64,000 bases of DNA from an uncultured Christensenellaceae bacterium (GTDB lineage: Bacteria; Bacillota; Clostridia; Christensenellales; Borkfalkiaceae): assembly GCA_910586985.1 (NCBI GenBank), contig CAJUKK010000005.1, forward strand, positions 62,001 to 126,000, given 5' to 3'. Position numbers and translations under genes: made by a program. Below the pieces are notes generated by a model. The model was given only the letters and a program-made list of their open reading frames with translations. It searched no databases and was not told the DNA's origin. Of the stretch, positions 1-9,347 are shown piece by piece; the stretch's first letter is position 1; each line of letters opens with the position of its first letter.

Positions 1-195
1 ACGGTAATATTAACGGGCGTGCTTAACAGCATTCTAAAAACCGAAGTCGGATTAGACGTTGCGCTGTTTGTATTTGGCGGACTGTCGGTGGGACTTATGA
101 TCGGTGTTGCGCTTGCTGTCGCCCTAATCTCCACTTTCCTGCCCGTTTACTTTGCGGCAAGAAAGAAACCCGTAGAATCGATTCGGGCGCTATAA
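1..195 (+). CDS. ABC transporter permease, FtsX/MacB-like, C-terminal end (partial)
   Basis: Only the last 64 codons lie in the window; the gene begins to the left. The visible part is a periplasm-to-membrane turn, a Gly/Val/Ala-rich transmembrane segment (about residues 21-50 of the fragment) and a short basic tail ending in ARKKPVESIRAL. That ending, a hydrophobic last helix followed by a P-hydrophobic-x-SI/AL-R tail, is typical of FtsX-domain permeases of MacB/LolC-type ABC exporters. The partner ATPase would be outside the window. A perfect hairpin terminator follows 20 bp after the stop. Substrate cannot be told. The family call is made from a short tail and is moderately secure. Confidence 0.6.
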   Translation, partial: TVILTGVLNSILKTEVGLDVALFVFGGLSVGLMIGVALAVALISTFLPVYFAARKKPVESIRAL

Positions 196-215
196 ACAAA
201 ACTAGTTTTAATCAA

Positions 216-247
216 ACACCCCCTCGTCTGATAAGACGAGGGGGTGT
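216..247. terminator. Bidirectional terminator between convergent genes
   Basis: A perfect 14-bp inverted repeat (arms 216-229 and 234-247, loop GATA) sits between the plus-strand permease and the minus-strand dipeptidase. The stem is GC-rich at its base. The minus-strand exit reads TTTGATTAAAACT and the plus-strand exit is A/T-rich, so it can serve both genes, although neither U-tract is strong. Confidence 0.8.
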
Positions 248-257
248 CACCATTTAC

Positions 258-1178
258 TTATAATATTCTCAGAAAATTTTTCCACGCAATTTTCTCCGCC
301 GTTGAAAATCCGAATTCCCGCGTAAACTCTTCAAGGAGTAAAGGAACGGACGCAGGATTTTTCATATACGCATTTTCGGGTATCCCGTCAAAATCGCTGC
401 CGATGCAGAGCGCGTCCTCACCGCCCGCATTTACGATCGCGCGCGCGTGCGCTAAAATCGCCGCGCGCTGTCCCTCCGCGCTTTGATCGTCCGAAATAAA
501 ATCGGCGCAAAAATCAATTCCGACAACCCCGCCCAAGTCCGCAAGTCTCTTTATTTCCGCATCGGTCAGATTCCGCGCACAGTCATAGACGGACTGCGCG
601 CCCGAGTGACTGGCTACAAACGGTTTATTTTTTTCGTCTGCTATCTCCGCAACGTCATAAAACAGTTTATCGCTCCCATGAGATACGTCAACGAGCATTC
701 CGATATCCATCATACGGGCGACTGTTTCTCTCCCAAACGCAGTCAGCCCTCGCACCGTTTCACGTTCCGCAAGCGTTGCCCCACCTGTAAACAATTCTTC
801 GTAACGCGGAAAATTGGGAAAACCGATCTCGTTGGGATAGTTCCAAACAAGCGTCATCATTCTCACTCCGCGTTGAAAGAGCGCGTCTAGTTTTTTAAGA
901 TCCCCCTCGATCGCGCCGCCCTCTTCCACAGTGAGCAACACATTAATTTTATCCTGTTCGATATCTTCCTTGCTTTTTACGATACGATACTTTTCTCTCT
1001 CGCACATTTTTTCAAAACGATCAATGAGATGGTTTACCGTTTCAAATCGGTTTTCACGCACGTCAAGAAAAGCGGCGAAACACTGTAAGAGGCAATCGCC
1101 TCTTTTCAGCCGCTCCGCCGTTACCTGTCTTTCGCCCGTTTGCGTTAAAACGTCGCAATGCAAATCACAATACTTCAT
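258..1178 (-). CDS. Membrane dipeptidase (peptidase family M19)
   Basis: A zinc dipeptidase of the renal dipeptidase family, expected to hydrolyse Xaa-Xaa dipeptides including some with a D-residue. The 306 residues show the M19 metal set in order: HCD (His7, Asp9), the bridging Glu in EEGG (Glu86), His167 in DVSHGSD, His191 in ASHSGA, the substrate Arg in ARNLTD, and Asp262 in GSDFDG. There is no signal peptide, so it is probably cytoplasmic despite the family name. The start has a good site (AGGAG, 6 nt before ATG). It lies 70 bp behind thiN and is the last gene of the long yicC-rpe-thiN string; the terminator at 216-247 follows. Dipeptide recycling is an inference. Confidence 0.9.
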   Translation of the reverse strand: MKYCDLHCDVLTQTGERQVTAERLKRGDCLLQCFAAFLDVRENRFETVNHLIDRFEKMCEREKYRIVKSKEDIEQDKINVLLTVEEGGAIEGDLKKLDALFQRGVRMMTLVWNYPNEIGFPNFPRYEELFTGGATLAERETVRGLTAFGRETVARMMDIGMLVDVSHGSDKLFYDVAEIADEKNKPFVASHSGAQSVYDCARNLTDAEIKRLADLGGVVGIDFCADFISDDQSAEGQRAAILAHARAIVNAGGEDALCIGSDFDGIPENAYMKNPASVPLLLEEFTREFGFSTAEKIAWKNFLRIL

Positions 1179-1248
1179 TATTTGCTCCTGTAAAAAAGTC
1201 TTAAAACCATTCTCACCGCTTTGGGCGGCTTGATACAGATAATTCTCA

Positions 1249-1851
1249 TTACGCCTCCTCGTTTACAAGAACCAATACGATCCCCTCCGAAAGAATGCCC
1301 GCATCCGACTCCACGGCAATATTCGAGATTCCGCGCGTCGACCCGTATCTGAGCCATAAATCAAAGAGCGGATATTTGAGTCCTCTACTTTCTATTATAT
1401 GCGCGTCGCCGCCAAAAGGGATAATCGACAACGTTTTGCCCATACAATTTCCGATATCGATTTCGCCGTTCCCAATAAAAATATGCGCGCCGTTTGTGTA
1501 CATGCACGCGCGTACGTTTTGTTTGTATGCCGCATACAAAAGATGAAGATTTCCCAAAAAGTGATCTTCGCGCTTGCCGCCGCCCCCGTATATTTCCACA
1601 GCCTTCGCGCCAAGCTCAATTGCACGTTCGAGCGCGATCTCCCCGTCCGTCGCATTTTTCTCGGCGGGATAAGTAAACAGCGGCGGAGGATCCGGAACGT
1701 AAGGGAGAGAATCGTAATCTCCTAAATTTTCATCGATCCGAACGCGCCCTTTCGCCCATTCGTAAGCGCCGTCGCAACATATAACGTAAGCGCCGTCCGA
1801 CGAAATTGTTCCCCGATACGGCTCGCCGTTGAGAAGAATTACCCCTCTCAT
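1249..1851 (-). CDS. thiN: Thiamine diphosphokinase
   Basis: Transfers pyrophosphate from ATP to thiamine to give thiamine diphosphate. The 200-residue protein shows the family pattern: CDGAYEWA near the N-terminus, GDYDS, NATDGEIALERA, then GGGGKREDHFLGN, and a beta-rich C-terminal substrate domain ending in the STRGISN-type loop with GI near the end. Its ATG overlaps the rpe stop codon (ATGA), so the two are translationally coupled. The rpe-thiN order is the same as in Bacillus, where thiN closes the prkC-rsgA-rpe string. Length and motif order are normal. Confidence 0.9.
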   Translation of the reverse strand: MRGVILLNGEPYRGTISSDGAYVICCDGAYEWAKGRVRIDENLGDYDSLPYVPDPPPLFTYPAEKNATDGEIALERAIELGAKAVEIYGGGGKREDHFLGNLHLLYAAYKQNVRACMYTNGAHIFIGNGEIDIGNCMGKTLSIIPFGGDAHIIESRGLKYPLFDLWLRYGSTRGISNIAVESDAGILSEGIVLVLVNEEA

Positions 1852-2507
1852 ACGCCGCGCAACCTCGCAATCGTCTCCGCCATATTCTCCGAGCGGAATA
1901 CGGCGCTGCCCGCCACTATAACGTTCGCGCCTGCCGATATCACGCTTTTTACGTTCCCCTCGTTTATACCGCCGTCCACCTCGATATCAAGTTCGCCTTT
2001 ACCGTTTTTTAAACAAAATTCACGCAATGTCTCTATCTTTTTTAAGCTCTCGGGAATAAATTTTTGCCCGCCCCACCCTGGGACTACGCTCATAACGAGC
2101 AGCATATCCGCAAACTCAACGGCAGGAAATATTTCTTCAATCGCCGTCGCGGGATTGACAACCGCCGCCGCTTTGACGCCAAGTTCCCGAATGCGCTTCA
2201 TCGTCTTTAACAGTGCGCCACTGCAAGCCTCTACGTGTACGCTGATTACGTCTGCACCCGCCGCCGCAAACAACTCGATTTGCTTTTCGGGATTCGCTAC
2301 CATAAGGTGACAATCGAGCGAAAGATTCGTATAAGGGCGAATACTTTTTACCATCTGCGCGCCAAAGGTAATTGGCGGCACAAAATTTCCGTCCATTACG
2401 TCGCAATGAACCATATCCGCGCCGTTCTCCCCGAGCAATCTGACCGTATCTCCCATTTTTGCATAGTCGCCCGCCAAAATCGAAGGCGCAATTTTAACCT
2501 GATACAT
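1848..2507 (-). CDS. rpe: Ribulose-phosphate 3-epimerase
   Basis: Interconverts ribulose 5-phosphate and xylulose 5-phosphate in the pentose phosphate pathway. The TIM-barrel motifs are complete: KIAPSILAGDYA at the start, HCDVMDGNFVPPITFG, DCHLMV, SVVPGWGGQKFIP and EVDGGINEGN, covering metal-binding His/Asp residues and the phosphate site. An upstream in-frame ATG at 2513 exists but sits directly against the GGAG ribosome site; the ATG at 2507 has six bases of spacing and gives a normal MYQVKIAPS start (219 aa), so it is preferred. The gene normally found upstream, rsgA, is absent here. Confidence 0.93.
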   Translation of the reverse strand: MYQVKIAPSILAGDYAKMGDTVRLLGENGADMVHCDVMDGNFVPPITFGAQMVKSIRPYTNLSLDCHLMVANPEKQIELFAAAGADVISVHVEACSGALLKTMKRIRELGVKAAAVVNPATAIEEIFPAVEFADMLLVMSVVPGWGGQKFIPESLKKIETLREFCLKNGKGELDIEVDGGINEGNVKSVISAGANVIVAGSAVFRSENMAETIARLRGV

Positions 2508-2531
2508 ATCCATCTCCGAATTATATTATGA

Positions 2532-2873
2532 TTACCGAACCTCGTCGGCATTTACTTGTATTTTTTGCATCTTATTCGCTAACCGTTTTTTTATAAAATA
2601 GCAAAAGCCGAGCAGATCGAGCAATCCTCCCAACAGCATGAACACGGTTATCGCGTAATAACCCGTACCGCTTAAACTCAGTTCTAAAATGTTTAATCCG
2701 CTCGCCAATCCTCCCGCAATATAAAACCCGATTCCGAAAAGAAGAAAAAAGGTAAATACAAAATACCCGCCGATATTATTACGTTTTTGAGAATTGCCCG
2801 AAAGCACCGCCGCAACAATTCCGCCGATCAAAAAGAGAAACGCCCCCAACAGCATAAACACAGGAACTGACAA
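2532..2873 (-). CDS. Small membrane protein of unknown function
   Basis: 113 residues with three predicted membrane segments (about 4-24, 36-58 and 70-92) and a short basic/polar C-terminal tail. I do not recognise a family. It lies between the rpe gene and another small membrane protein (9-bp gap), in the place where prpC-prkC-rsgA stand in many Bacillota, and all spacings suggest co-transcription. Together with its neighbour it may form a two-component membrane unit, but nothing in the sequence shows a catalytic motif. Confidence 0.7.
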   Translation of the reverse strand: MSVPVFMLLGAFLFLIGGIVAAVLSGNSQKRNNIGGYFVFTFFLLFGIGFYIAGGLASGLNILELSLSGTGYYAITVFMLLGGLLDLLGFCYFIKKRLANKMQKIQVNADEVR

Positions 2874-2881
2874 GTTTGCCG

Positions 2882-3448
2882 TTATGCGTGATAAAGATTG
2901 ACTTGTTTTCCCGCCTTAAATACGATTCCGCCAAACGAGGCTTTTGCGAAAGACCGATACACTTTTCCGTCCGCCCCCGTATACTCGTATACTAAATTTT
3001 CGAGATCATCGTTGATTTGCACCGATCGCACAACGGTCGCCTGCACTTTTACGTAACCGTCGCCCAAAATATCTTTAAGTCCAACCGACACTCCAATACC
3101 CGTAATCGCCCACGCAACAAGAAAGCCCGAAATTGCTAAGCATACGCCCAACATTAAAAAAGAGATACCCCTATGTTTTGATAACGTTTTCTCTCCCTGA
3201 ACAGTGCTTTCGTCGTTTTCTTTTGTTTCTCTCGATTGTTTACGGTTTCGACTGTTTTTGGAAAGGAAATAGGAAAAAATCGTGACTGCGCAAAACGCAA
3301 AGCAAACAAGCGCCAACCCAAACAAATTGGACATGACCGCGCGCATACCGCCTATTACACCGAGGTAAATGTATACGGCTATCGCATACAAAACGATAAA
3401 GGCAATCACCGCTCCATATATCAATTTCAAAACACAGTGTTTTCTCAT
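2882..3448 (-). CDS. Membrane protein with C-terminal DUF3592-like domain
   Basis: 188 residues. Two membrane helices lie at the N-terminus (about 7-30 and 36-60), followed by a charged Lys/Glu-rich linker (about 63-90), a third helix (about 92-115), and a soluble C-terminal beta domain. In that domain VKVQATVVRS, LVYEYTGADGKVYRS and a terminal GKQVNLYHA resemble the DUF3592 pattern (variable stretch, Y-x-y-x-G-x-x-Y, G-x-x-v-x-v-Y). No enzyme motif is present. It follows rlmN by 17 bp in the same direction, with only a weak ribosome site. The DUF3592 match is by eye and tentative. Confidence 0.65.
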   Translation of the reverse strand: MRKHCVLKLIYGAVIAFIVLYAIAVYIYLGVIGGMRAVMSNLFGLALVCFAFCAVTIFSYFLSKNSRNRKQSRETKENDESTVQGEKTLSKHRGISFLMLGVCLAISGFLVAWAITGIGVSVGLKDILGDGYVKVQATVVRSVQINDDLENLVYEYTGADGKVYRSFAKASFGGIVFKAGKQVNLYHA

Positions 3449-3465
3449 AACTGAATTTTCCGCGG

Positions 3466-4515
3466 TTAACCGTCGGCATTACCCTCTTTCATATAACTTG
3501 CGCGAAGTTGACCGCAAGCGCCGCCGATATCATTTCCCATGCTGCGACGCAAAGTCGCAGAGATGCCGTTCTTTTCGAGCACGCCCAAAAAACGGTAAGC
3601 GTCTTTTTCAGAAACAGTCTTTAAATGCCGCTCTTCCACTTCGTTCAGACGAATGAGATTGACGTGGCACGGCTTGCCCTTTAATAACTCCGCCAACGAC
3701 AGCGCGTGCGCCTCGTCCGCATTCTCGCCTGCAATCAAGCTGTATTCGAAGATATAACGCCGCCCCGTCTTTCGAAAATACGAGTTGCAAGCCTCCAGAA
3801 TCTCTTTGATCGCGTACCGCCGCGCGATTGGCATCGTGCGCCTACGTTCCTCGTCGGTCGAGGCATGGAGCGAAACCGTCATATTCAGCGATATCCCTTC
3901 TTCGGCAAACCTCTTCATTTCGGGAACGAGTCCGCAGGTAGACAGGCTTATATTCCTTGCGCTGATATTCAGTCCGCCTTCGGCGGTAATATTCTTTAAA
4001 AATTTAACGACGTTTTCGTAATTATCGAACGGCTCGCCGCTCCCCATGAGCACGACGTTTGTCACTGCCCGCGTTTTAAGCGTTCCGCCTTCCGCCCGAT
4101 TGACGGCAAGAATCTGCCCCGCGATCTCGCCTGCAGTCAGATTGCGCACAAGTCCGTTTAACGTGGACGCGCAAAATTTACAACCCATTCTGCACCCCAC
4201 CTGTGTGGAAACGCACTGCGTGTTGCCATATTTATAGCGCATGAGCACGCCCTCAACGATATTCCCGTCTGCAAGCGCAAAGAGAAACTTCTTTGTCCCG
4301 TCCGCCGCCGTAAACGTCTTTAAGATACGCACTGGCTCGTCTTCGTACCGTTCCAATAGCCGTTCCCGCAACACTGACGAAACGGGAAGTTCGGATATCT
4401 TTTTCCCTTGCATGAGTCCGAGATAAATCTGTTGCGTGCGGTACTTCTTTTCTCCGTATTCCAGAACAAGTTCTTCAATCTGAGAAAAATTCAAATCTTG
4501 TAAGACGCTCTTCAT
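3466..4515 (-). CDS. rlmN: 23S rRNA (adenine2503-C2)/tRNA (adenine37-C2) methyltransferase RlmN
   Basis: Radical-SAM enzyme methylating C2 of A2503 in 23S rRNA and A37 in some tRNAs. The 349-residue protein carries the CxxxCxxC cluster motif at Cys108/112/115, the upstream Cys101 that resolves the protein-RNA intermediate, and the C-terminal GGACGQL holding the mCys residue. SGEPFDNYENV and SLHASTDEERR mark the SAM-binding half. It does not show the Cfr-type differences I would look for, and the operon position after fmt and rsmB is the standard one for rlmN. Its ATG overlaps the rsmB stop by 4 bp. Confidence 0.95.
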   Translation of the reverse strand: MKSVLQDLNFSQIEELVLEYGEKKYRTQQIYLGLMQGKKISELPVSSVLRERLLERYEDEPVRILKTFTAADGTKKFLFALADGNIVEGVLMRYKYGNTQCVSTQVGCRMGCKFCASTLNGLVRNLTAGEIAGQILAVNRAEGGTLKTRAVTNVVLMGSGEPFDNYENVVKFLKNITAEGGLNISARNISLSTCGLVPEMKRFAEEGISLNMTVSLHASTDEERRRTMPIARRYAIKEILEACNSYFRKTGRRYIFEYSLIAGENADEAHALSLAELLKGKPCHVNLIRLNEVEERHLKTVSEKDAYRFLGVLEKNGISATLRRSMGNDIGGACGQLRASYMKEGNADG

Positions 4516-5735
4516 CGCACTCTCCTGAGTTTGCTCACATAAAACCCCGCGCCGTATGCGGCGTCAGGCAAAAACTGCAAACCGTATTTCGTCTTTTCAT
4601 GCGCAAGCGAACAATCCGCACCGCACGCTGTAAACGAGGAATTTCCCTTTAAAAATGCCTGAACGATATCGTCGTTCTCCTCGCGCAAAATCGAACAAGT
4701 GGAATAATAGAGCGTTCCGCCCGTCTTTACGTATTTTGCGCAATTATTTATAATTGCAAGCTGAACCGCGTTTAATTGCGGAATATCGCGTTCTTGTTTA
4801 CTCAGAGCGATATCAGGATTTTCCGCCGTCGTCCCAAGTCCCGAACAGGGTACGTCGCACAACGTCGCATCGAACTTTTCCGCCCAATCGGCACGAAATT
4901 GCGTCGCGTCGGACAATACAGGCGCTACGTTTTCCGCGCCCATACGTTTTACATAGGTCTTTATGAGTTCCAAGCGGTGCGGATGAATTTCCCCCGCCAT
5001 AACGCGCCCGCACTTTTCCGCCAGCAAAACGCTCTTCCCTCCGGGGGCGGCGCAAGCGTCAAGCAGCTCTTTGCACGGCTCGATCACCGAACAAATCGCC
5101 ACGCTTCCCACAGACTGAAAAGTATAATCGCCTGCAAAAAAACCGTCGTCACGCGAAAACCTTTCAAAAATATGTACATTGGGAAAAGGCGTATCGATGT
5201 GCTGAATGGATAAATATTTTTCCCGATTTTTAATAAAACGCACCGAGACCCCGCAGCTTTTCGCCGCAAGAATACTCTCCGCCCGCTTACCGTATTGCTC
5301 AACAAGTTTTTTCACCGCAAACAACGGAAAATTATATTTTATCGAAAGTCCCTCAACACCTTCGGGAATACAAACTTTTTCCCTCGCGAACCTTCGCAAA
5401 AATGCGTTTACGAACCCGACCGTTCCGCCCTTGCCGATTTTTTTTAATAGCTCTGCCGCATCGTTTGTCACGGCATAACGCGGTTTTTCCAGATAGAGCA
5501 TTGCGTACAGCGCAATTTTTAAAACAACCCGCACGCTCTGTTTGGGACTTTTCTCCGCAAATGTTTTAATACATAACGAAAGATAAGCATCGTTTTCAAG
5601 TACGCCGTAAACGATCTTTACAGTCCGCGCGCGGAAATTTTCGTCCGTTTTCTCTTCGGCAAGCGCAATCTTTAAGTGCGCCCCGTCCGAATATACCCGT
5701 ATTAAAATTTTATACGGATCATAAAACGCATTCAA
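4512..5735 (-). CDS. rsmB: 16S rRNA (cytosine967-C5)-methyltransferase
   Basis: SAM-dependent m5C methyltransferase acting on C967 of 16S rRNA. The first ~135 of 407 residues form the NusB-like RNA-binding domain (RVVLKIALYAMLYL, AVTNDAAELLKK). The catalytic domain shows DACAAPGGKS (SAM site), the motif IV Cys in DVPCSGLG and the catalytic Cys in YYSTCSI. The gene overlaps fmt by 17 bp upstream and rlmN by 4 bp downstream, so all three are tightly coupled. Length is slightly below the usual 430-450. Confidence 0.93.
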   Translation of the reverse strand: MNAFYDPYKILIRVYSDGAHLKIALAEEKTDENFRARTVKIVYGVLENDAYLSLCIKTFAEKSPKQSVRVVLKIALYAMLYLEKPRYAVTNDAAELLKKIGKGGTVGFVNAFLRRFAREKVCIPEGVEGLSIKYNFPLFAVKKLVEQYGKRAESILAAKSCGVSVRFIKNREKYLSIQHIDTPFPNVHIFERFSRDDGFFAGDYTFQSVGSVAICSVIEPCKELLDACAAPGGKSVLLAEKCGRVMAGEIHPHRLELIKTYVKRMGAENVAPVLSDATQFRADWAEKFDATLCDVPCSGLGTTAENPDIALSKQERDIPQLNAVQLAIINNCAKYVKTGGTLYYSTCSILREENDDIVQAFLKGNSSFTACGADCSLAHEKTKYGLQFLPDAAYGAGFYVSKLRRVR

Positions 5736-6642
5736 AGCGCATTCCTTCCGACACCTTTCTGCCGTTTAAAAAGTCTCTGTCCGTCATTCTTTTCCCGCCT
5801 GACGGCTGTATCTCCGAAAGACGCACCGCGCCCTTTCCGCAGGAAACGATAAATCCCTGCTTGGGATTTACCGAAAGCACCGTACCATAAGGCGCGTCCT
5901 TCATCCCTTCGACGACCTCTGCAAAATAAAAGTTGAGCGTCAACCCGTTAATAATTCCAAAGCTCAACGGCGCGGGGGAGAGTCCGCGTACAAGCGCGCT
6001 GACCGTGTGCGCATTCTGTGAAAAGTCAATCTCCGTTCGCGACACTTTTTTACAGACGAATCCGCCAACCTGCGGACGCAAAACCGCCTCGCCTCGCCCG
6101 ATTTTTTTGACTGCGTCTACGATGAGTTCCGCGCCGAGACCGGAAAGTCTTTCCGTCAGGCTGCCGCAAGTATCGCTCTCCGTAATATTCATTTCTTTCT
6201 GCAAAAAGATATCGCCCGTATCTAGTCCGACATCCGTTTTCATTATCGTTATTCCCGTCTCCCGAGCTCCGTCTATAATTGCCCGCGCGATCGGCGCCGC
6301 TCCGCGGTACGCGGGAAGTAAACTCGCATGCACATTCCAAACCCCGCCGGAAAAGAGGTCGAGCGTCTCCTGAGATAAAATCTGCCCGTATGCGCAAGTA
6401 ACCATAATATCCGCATGCACCGCTTTTAACTGCGATAAATCACTCCGAAGTTTTTCCGGTTGCAATACGGGAATCCCGAGCTCTTCCGCCAACAATTTAA
6501 CCGGAGACGGCGTAAGAACGCCTTTCCTGCCCGTCGGGCGGTCAGGCTGGGTGAGTACGGCAGCGATTTCGATCCCTGCGTCATGCAACGCGCGCAACGG
6601 CGCAAGCGAAAACGTAGGTGTGCCCGCAAATACAATCCTCAT
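5719..6642 (-). CDS. fmt: Methionyl-tRNA formyltransferase
   Basis: Formylates the initiator Met-tRNA from 10-formyl-THF. The 307 residues begin MRIVFAGTPTFSLAPL, contain VHASLLPAYRGAAPI with the HxSLLPxYRG catalytic motif, GITIMKTDVGLDTGDI, and a C-terminal OB-type tRNA-binding domain from about residue 205. It starts 1 bp after the def stop codon. Together def and fmt form the N-formyl-Met addition and removal pair, with rsmB and rlmN downstream. Confidence 0.95.
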   Translation of the reverse strand: MRIVFAGTPTFSLAPLRALHDAGIEIAAVLTQPDRPTGRKGVLTPSPVKLLAEELGIPVLQPEKLRSDLSQLKAVHADIMVTCAYGQILSQETLDLFSGGVWNVHASLLPAYRGAAPIARAIIDGARETGITIMKTDVGLDTGDIFLQKEMNITESDTCGSLTERLSGLGAELIVDAVKKIGRGEAVLRPQVGGFVCKKVSRTEIDFSQNAHTVSALVRGLSPAPLSFGIINGLTLNFYFAEVVEGMKDAPYGTVLSVNPKQGFIVSCGKGAVRLSEIQPSGGKRMTDRDFLNGRKVSEGMRFECVL

Positions 6643-7098
6643 TTAATCCTCCACTTCGCGGATTTCCGTCGCTTTGTCTGTATACAAAACCCCGTCGAGG
6701 TGATCGCATTCGTGACAAACCGCCCGCGCAAAGAACCCGCGCGCAACGAGCGAATACTTCTCGCCCTTACGATCCTGAAAAATAATTTTCACTTTGGAGG
6801 GACGCGTTACGTTGCCCGCTTTCCCGCGCACGGAGAGGCAACCCTCCGCGCCCGACTGTTCCCCCTTCTGCCATACGAAAACGGGATTGATAAATTCGAA
6901 AAAACCCTCTTCTACGTCTACAAGAACGGCTCTTACCGGAACGCCGACCTGCGGCGCGGCAAGTCCGGCGCCCTCTTCCTTTCTAAGCGTCTCCTTCATG
7001 TCGTCAAGAAGCGTCCAGAGATTTTTATCGAACACCGTCACGGGTTCGCACTTTGTTCTCAGGACTTCGTCTCCTACTTGCACGATTTCACGAATCAT
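6643..7098 (-). CDS. def: Peptide deformylase
   Basis: Metal-dependent removal of the N-formyl group from nascent proteins. The three deformylase motifs are all visible in 151 residues: GAGLAAPQVGV, EGCLSV and HECDHLDG, supplying the metal-binding Cys and two His and the general-base Glu. Type 1-like length. It follows priA by 9 bp and precedes fmt directly. Confidence 0.95.
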   Translation of the reverse strand: MIREIVQVGDEVLRTKCEPVTVFDKNLWTLLDDMKETLRKEEGAGLAAPQVGVPVRAVLVDVEEGFFEFINPVFVWQKGEQSGAEGCLSVRGKAGNVTRPSKVKIIFQDRKGEKYSLVARGFFARAVCHECDHLDGVLYTDKATEIREVED

Positions 7099-7107
7099 TT
7101 TATCACC

Positions 7108-9273
7108 TCAACTTAAATTGCTCGGATTTTCTTCCACGTATACAAGCGTGTTTTTATAGTGTGCCTCTGCGGCGGCATATATCTCTTTCAGCGGTCTTCC
7201 GCCGGTAATACGCATCAACACTTGATAACGGAATTTGTTCTGTATGCGCTTGATGGGCGCGTGCATTTTATGAAAAAACAAAAAATCGTCCGAATACTTT
7301 GCATAGACCGCTTCGAGATTCGTGTACACCTCTTTTAAACAGTCGATCGCCTCCCGCTCGTCCGTACCCGTCACCATTACGCGTACGATCTTTGCGAACG
7401 GAGGAAACGCAGTTGCCGCACGCAAATTTACTTCGTAATCATAAAATCCTTCATAATCGTAATCGCAGGCAAATCGCAATATAAAATTTTCGGGATCGTA
7501 TGTCTGCAAAACGACTTCGCCGCGCTCTTGAGCCCGTCCGCTCCTACCCGCTACCTGTGTAATCAATTGAAACGTGCGTTCTCGGCTGCGATAGTCGGGG
7601 AAATGTAAGCTCATATCCGCGTCAAGTATCCCAACAAGCGTAACAAGCGGAAAATCATGCCCCTTTGCAACCATCTGTGTACCCACGAGAATATCCGCTT
7701 TCCGTTCGGAAAATTGCTTTAAGATGTTCAGATGTCCCTCTTTCCCGCTCGTCGTATCGTTATCCATGCGCAAAATACGCGCGGAAGGATAGAGCTTTTT
7801 CAGTTCGCCAACAACCTTTTGCGTACCCGTTCCAACATAGCTCAAATGCGTGCCGCCGCACGAGGGGCAGGCGCTCAGCATATGATATTTCGTCCCGCAA
7901 TAATGGCATTTTAAACAATCTTCTTCACTGTGATAGGTGAGCGCAACGTCGCAGTGCTCACACTTTGCAACATACCCGCAATCGCGGCAAATGACGGTTT
8001 GCGAATATCCACGGCGATTTAAAAACAAAATCGCCTGATTGCCGCTGTTAAGACAAGCGGTAAGTTTTTCGCGCAACGCATTGGAAAAAGGAGACGGGTT
8101 TCCCCTGCGCACTTCCCGCCGCATATCGACGATCGTTACGTCCGGCATGGGACGGCGATTGATTCTGTTTCGCAGCGTTACAAGCGAAAATTCGCCCTGC
8201 TGCGCCCTGCGGTACGTCTCTACCGAGGGAGTCGCGCTGCCAAGAACCAATTTACAGCCGTTATATTTTGCACGAAGCAGAGCGATGTCAAACGTATTGT
8301 AGCGCGGACTTGTCTCCGAAGAATAACTTCCGTCATGCTCTTCGTCAATGACAATCATTCCGATATTTTCAACGGGCGCAAAAACCGCGGAGCGCGCGCC
8401 GATTGCTATGCGCGCCGTCCCCTCGCGCAGACGCCGCCATTCGTCAAATCGCTCGCCTGCGGAAAGTCCGCTGTGCAATATAGCGGCGGACGCGCCAAAA
8501 CGCGCGCGAAGTTGAGAGAGCATTTGCGGCGTTAAAGATATTTCGGGAACTAAAAAAATCGCCGTCTTTCCAAGCGCTAGTTGACGCGCGATCAGCGTTA
8601 AATATATTTCCGTCTTTCCGCTGCCCGTAACGCCGTGCAATAACGTAACGGTTTTATCCGTTTCTTCTATGGATACAACGGCACAATTCTGCTCCTCCGT
8701 GAGCCGATGTTCGGAAACCTCCCCCGCAACGCCGCGATACGGATCGCGAAACACCCGCCGTTTTTCAATCGTTACAACGCCTTTTTCAACCAACGGTTTT
8801 AATGCGCCGCCGAATTTCCGATTCAATAAAGCCGTATCCGTTTCACCGTTCTCCGCTAAAAATTCCACAAGGGCGCGTTGACTTTTCGCCCGCGGAGAAA
8901 TGAGCGAGACGTCGCCTGAAATGCGTGCAAAGGTACGGTAAACCTCTCCCACTTTCCCCGTCCGCATTTCGCTCGGCAAAAACAACCTGAGCACAAGCGC
9001 CTTGGGGCAACGGTAACGCGCGGCGATTTTTTCTGTCAGGGCAAGACATTCCGCATTGACTGCGGGGAAATCATCCTCCGCACGGAGTACACGTTTGACT
9101 TTTTCCTTCGGCAGATCAGTCTCGGGTTTTAAACGCATTACAAAACCCGTCGTTACCCTGTTCCCGAAAGGCACGGCGACGCGCATTCCCGCAACGATGC
9201 CGTCGTCGCAGGCATAATCGAATATCTTGTCCACGTCGCTATGCGCAACGTCTACAATGACCTCGCAATACAA
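7108..9273 (-). CDS. priA: Primosomal replication restart helicase PriA
   Basis: 3'-5' superfamily 2 helicase that reloads the replisome at stalled forks. Shown by an N-terminal DNA-binding domain (YCEVIVDVAH, FDYAC), Walker A GVTGSGKTEIY, DEEH in place of DEAH, and an eight-Cys zinc region starting CRDCGYVAKCEHCD. A longer open frame runs up to 9393 but would overlap most of the rpoZ tail and add a basic non-homologous extension. The TTG at 9273 has GAGG eight bases upstream and yields a family-like start (721 aa). A TTG at 9294 is the alternative. coaBC, usual between rpoZ and priA, is missing. Confidence 0.92.
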   Translation of the reverse strand: MYCEVIVDVAHSDVDKIFDYACDDGIVAGMRVAVPFGNRVTTGFVMRLKPETDLPKEKVKRVLRAEDDFPAVNAECLALTEKIAARYRCPKALVLRLFLPSEMRTGKVGEVYRTFARISGDVSLISPRAKSQRALVEFLAENGETDTALLNRKFGGALKPLVEKGVVTIEKRRVFRDPYRGVAGEVSEHRLTEEQNCAVVSIEETDKTVTLLHGVTGSGKTEIYLTLIARQLALGKTAIFLVPEISLTPQMLSQLRARFGASAAILHSGLSAGERFDEWRRLREGTARIAIGARSAVFAPVENIGMIVIDEEHDGSYSSETSPRYNTFDIALLRAKYNGCKLVLGSATPSVETYRRAQQGEFSLVTLRNRINRRPMPDVTIVDMRREVRRGNPSPFSNALREKLTACLNSGNQAILFLNRRGYSQTVICRDCGYVAKCEHCDVALTYHSEEDCLKCHYCGTKYHMLSACPSCGGTHLSYVGTGTQKVVGELKKLYPSARILRMDNDTTSGKEGHLNILKQFSERKADILVGTQMVAKGHDFPLVTLVGILDADMSLHFPDYRSRERTFQLITQVAGRSGRAQERGEVVLQTYDPENFILRFACDYDYEGFYDYEVNLRAATAFPPFAKIVRVMVTGTDEREAIDCLKEVYTNLEAVYAKYSDDFLFFHKMHAPIKRIQNKFRYQVLMRITGGRPLKEIYAAAEAHYKNTLVYVEENPSNLS

Positions 9274-9347
9274 TGTGTTGACCTCGCATTTCAAAAAGCC
9301 GCCCCCGCCGAAAACCGTGGGGACGTCTGATCGGGCGTTCTGCCCCG

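Noticed and set aside
6460..7116. Plus-strand open frame of 218 aa over fmt/def
   Set aside because: Antisense to two clearly conserved genes; sequence is low-complexity Arg-rich.
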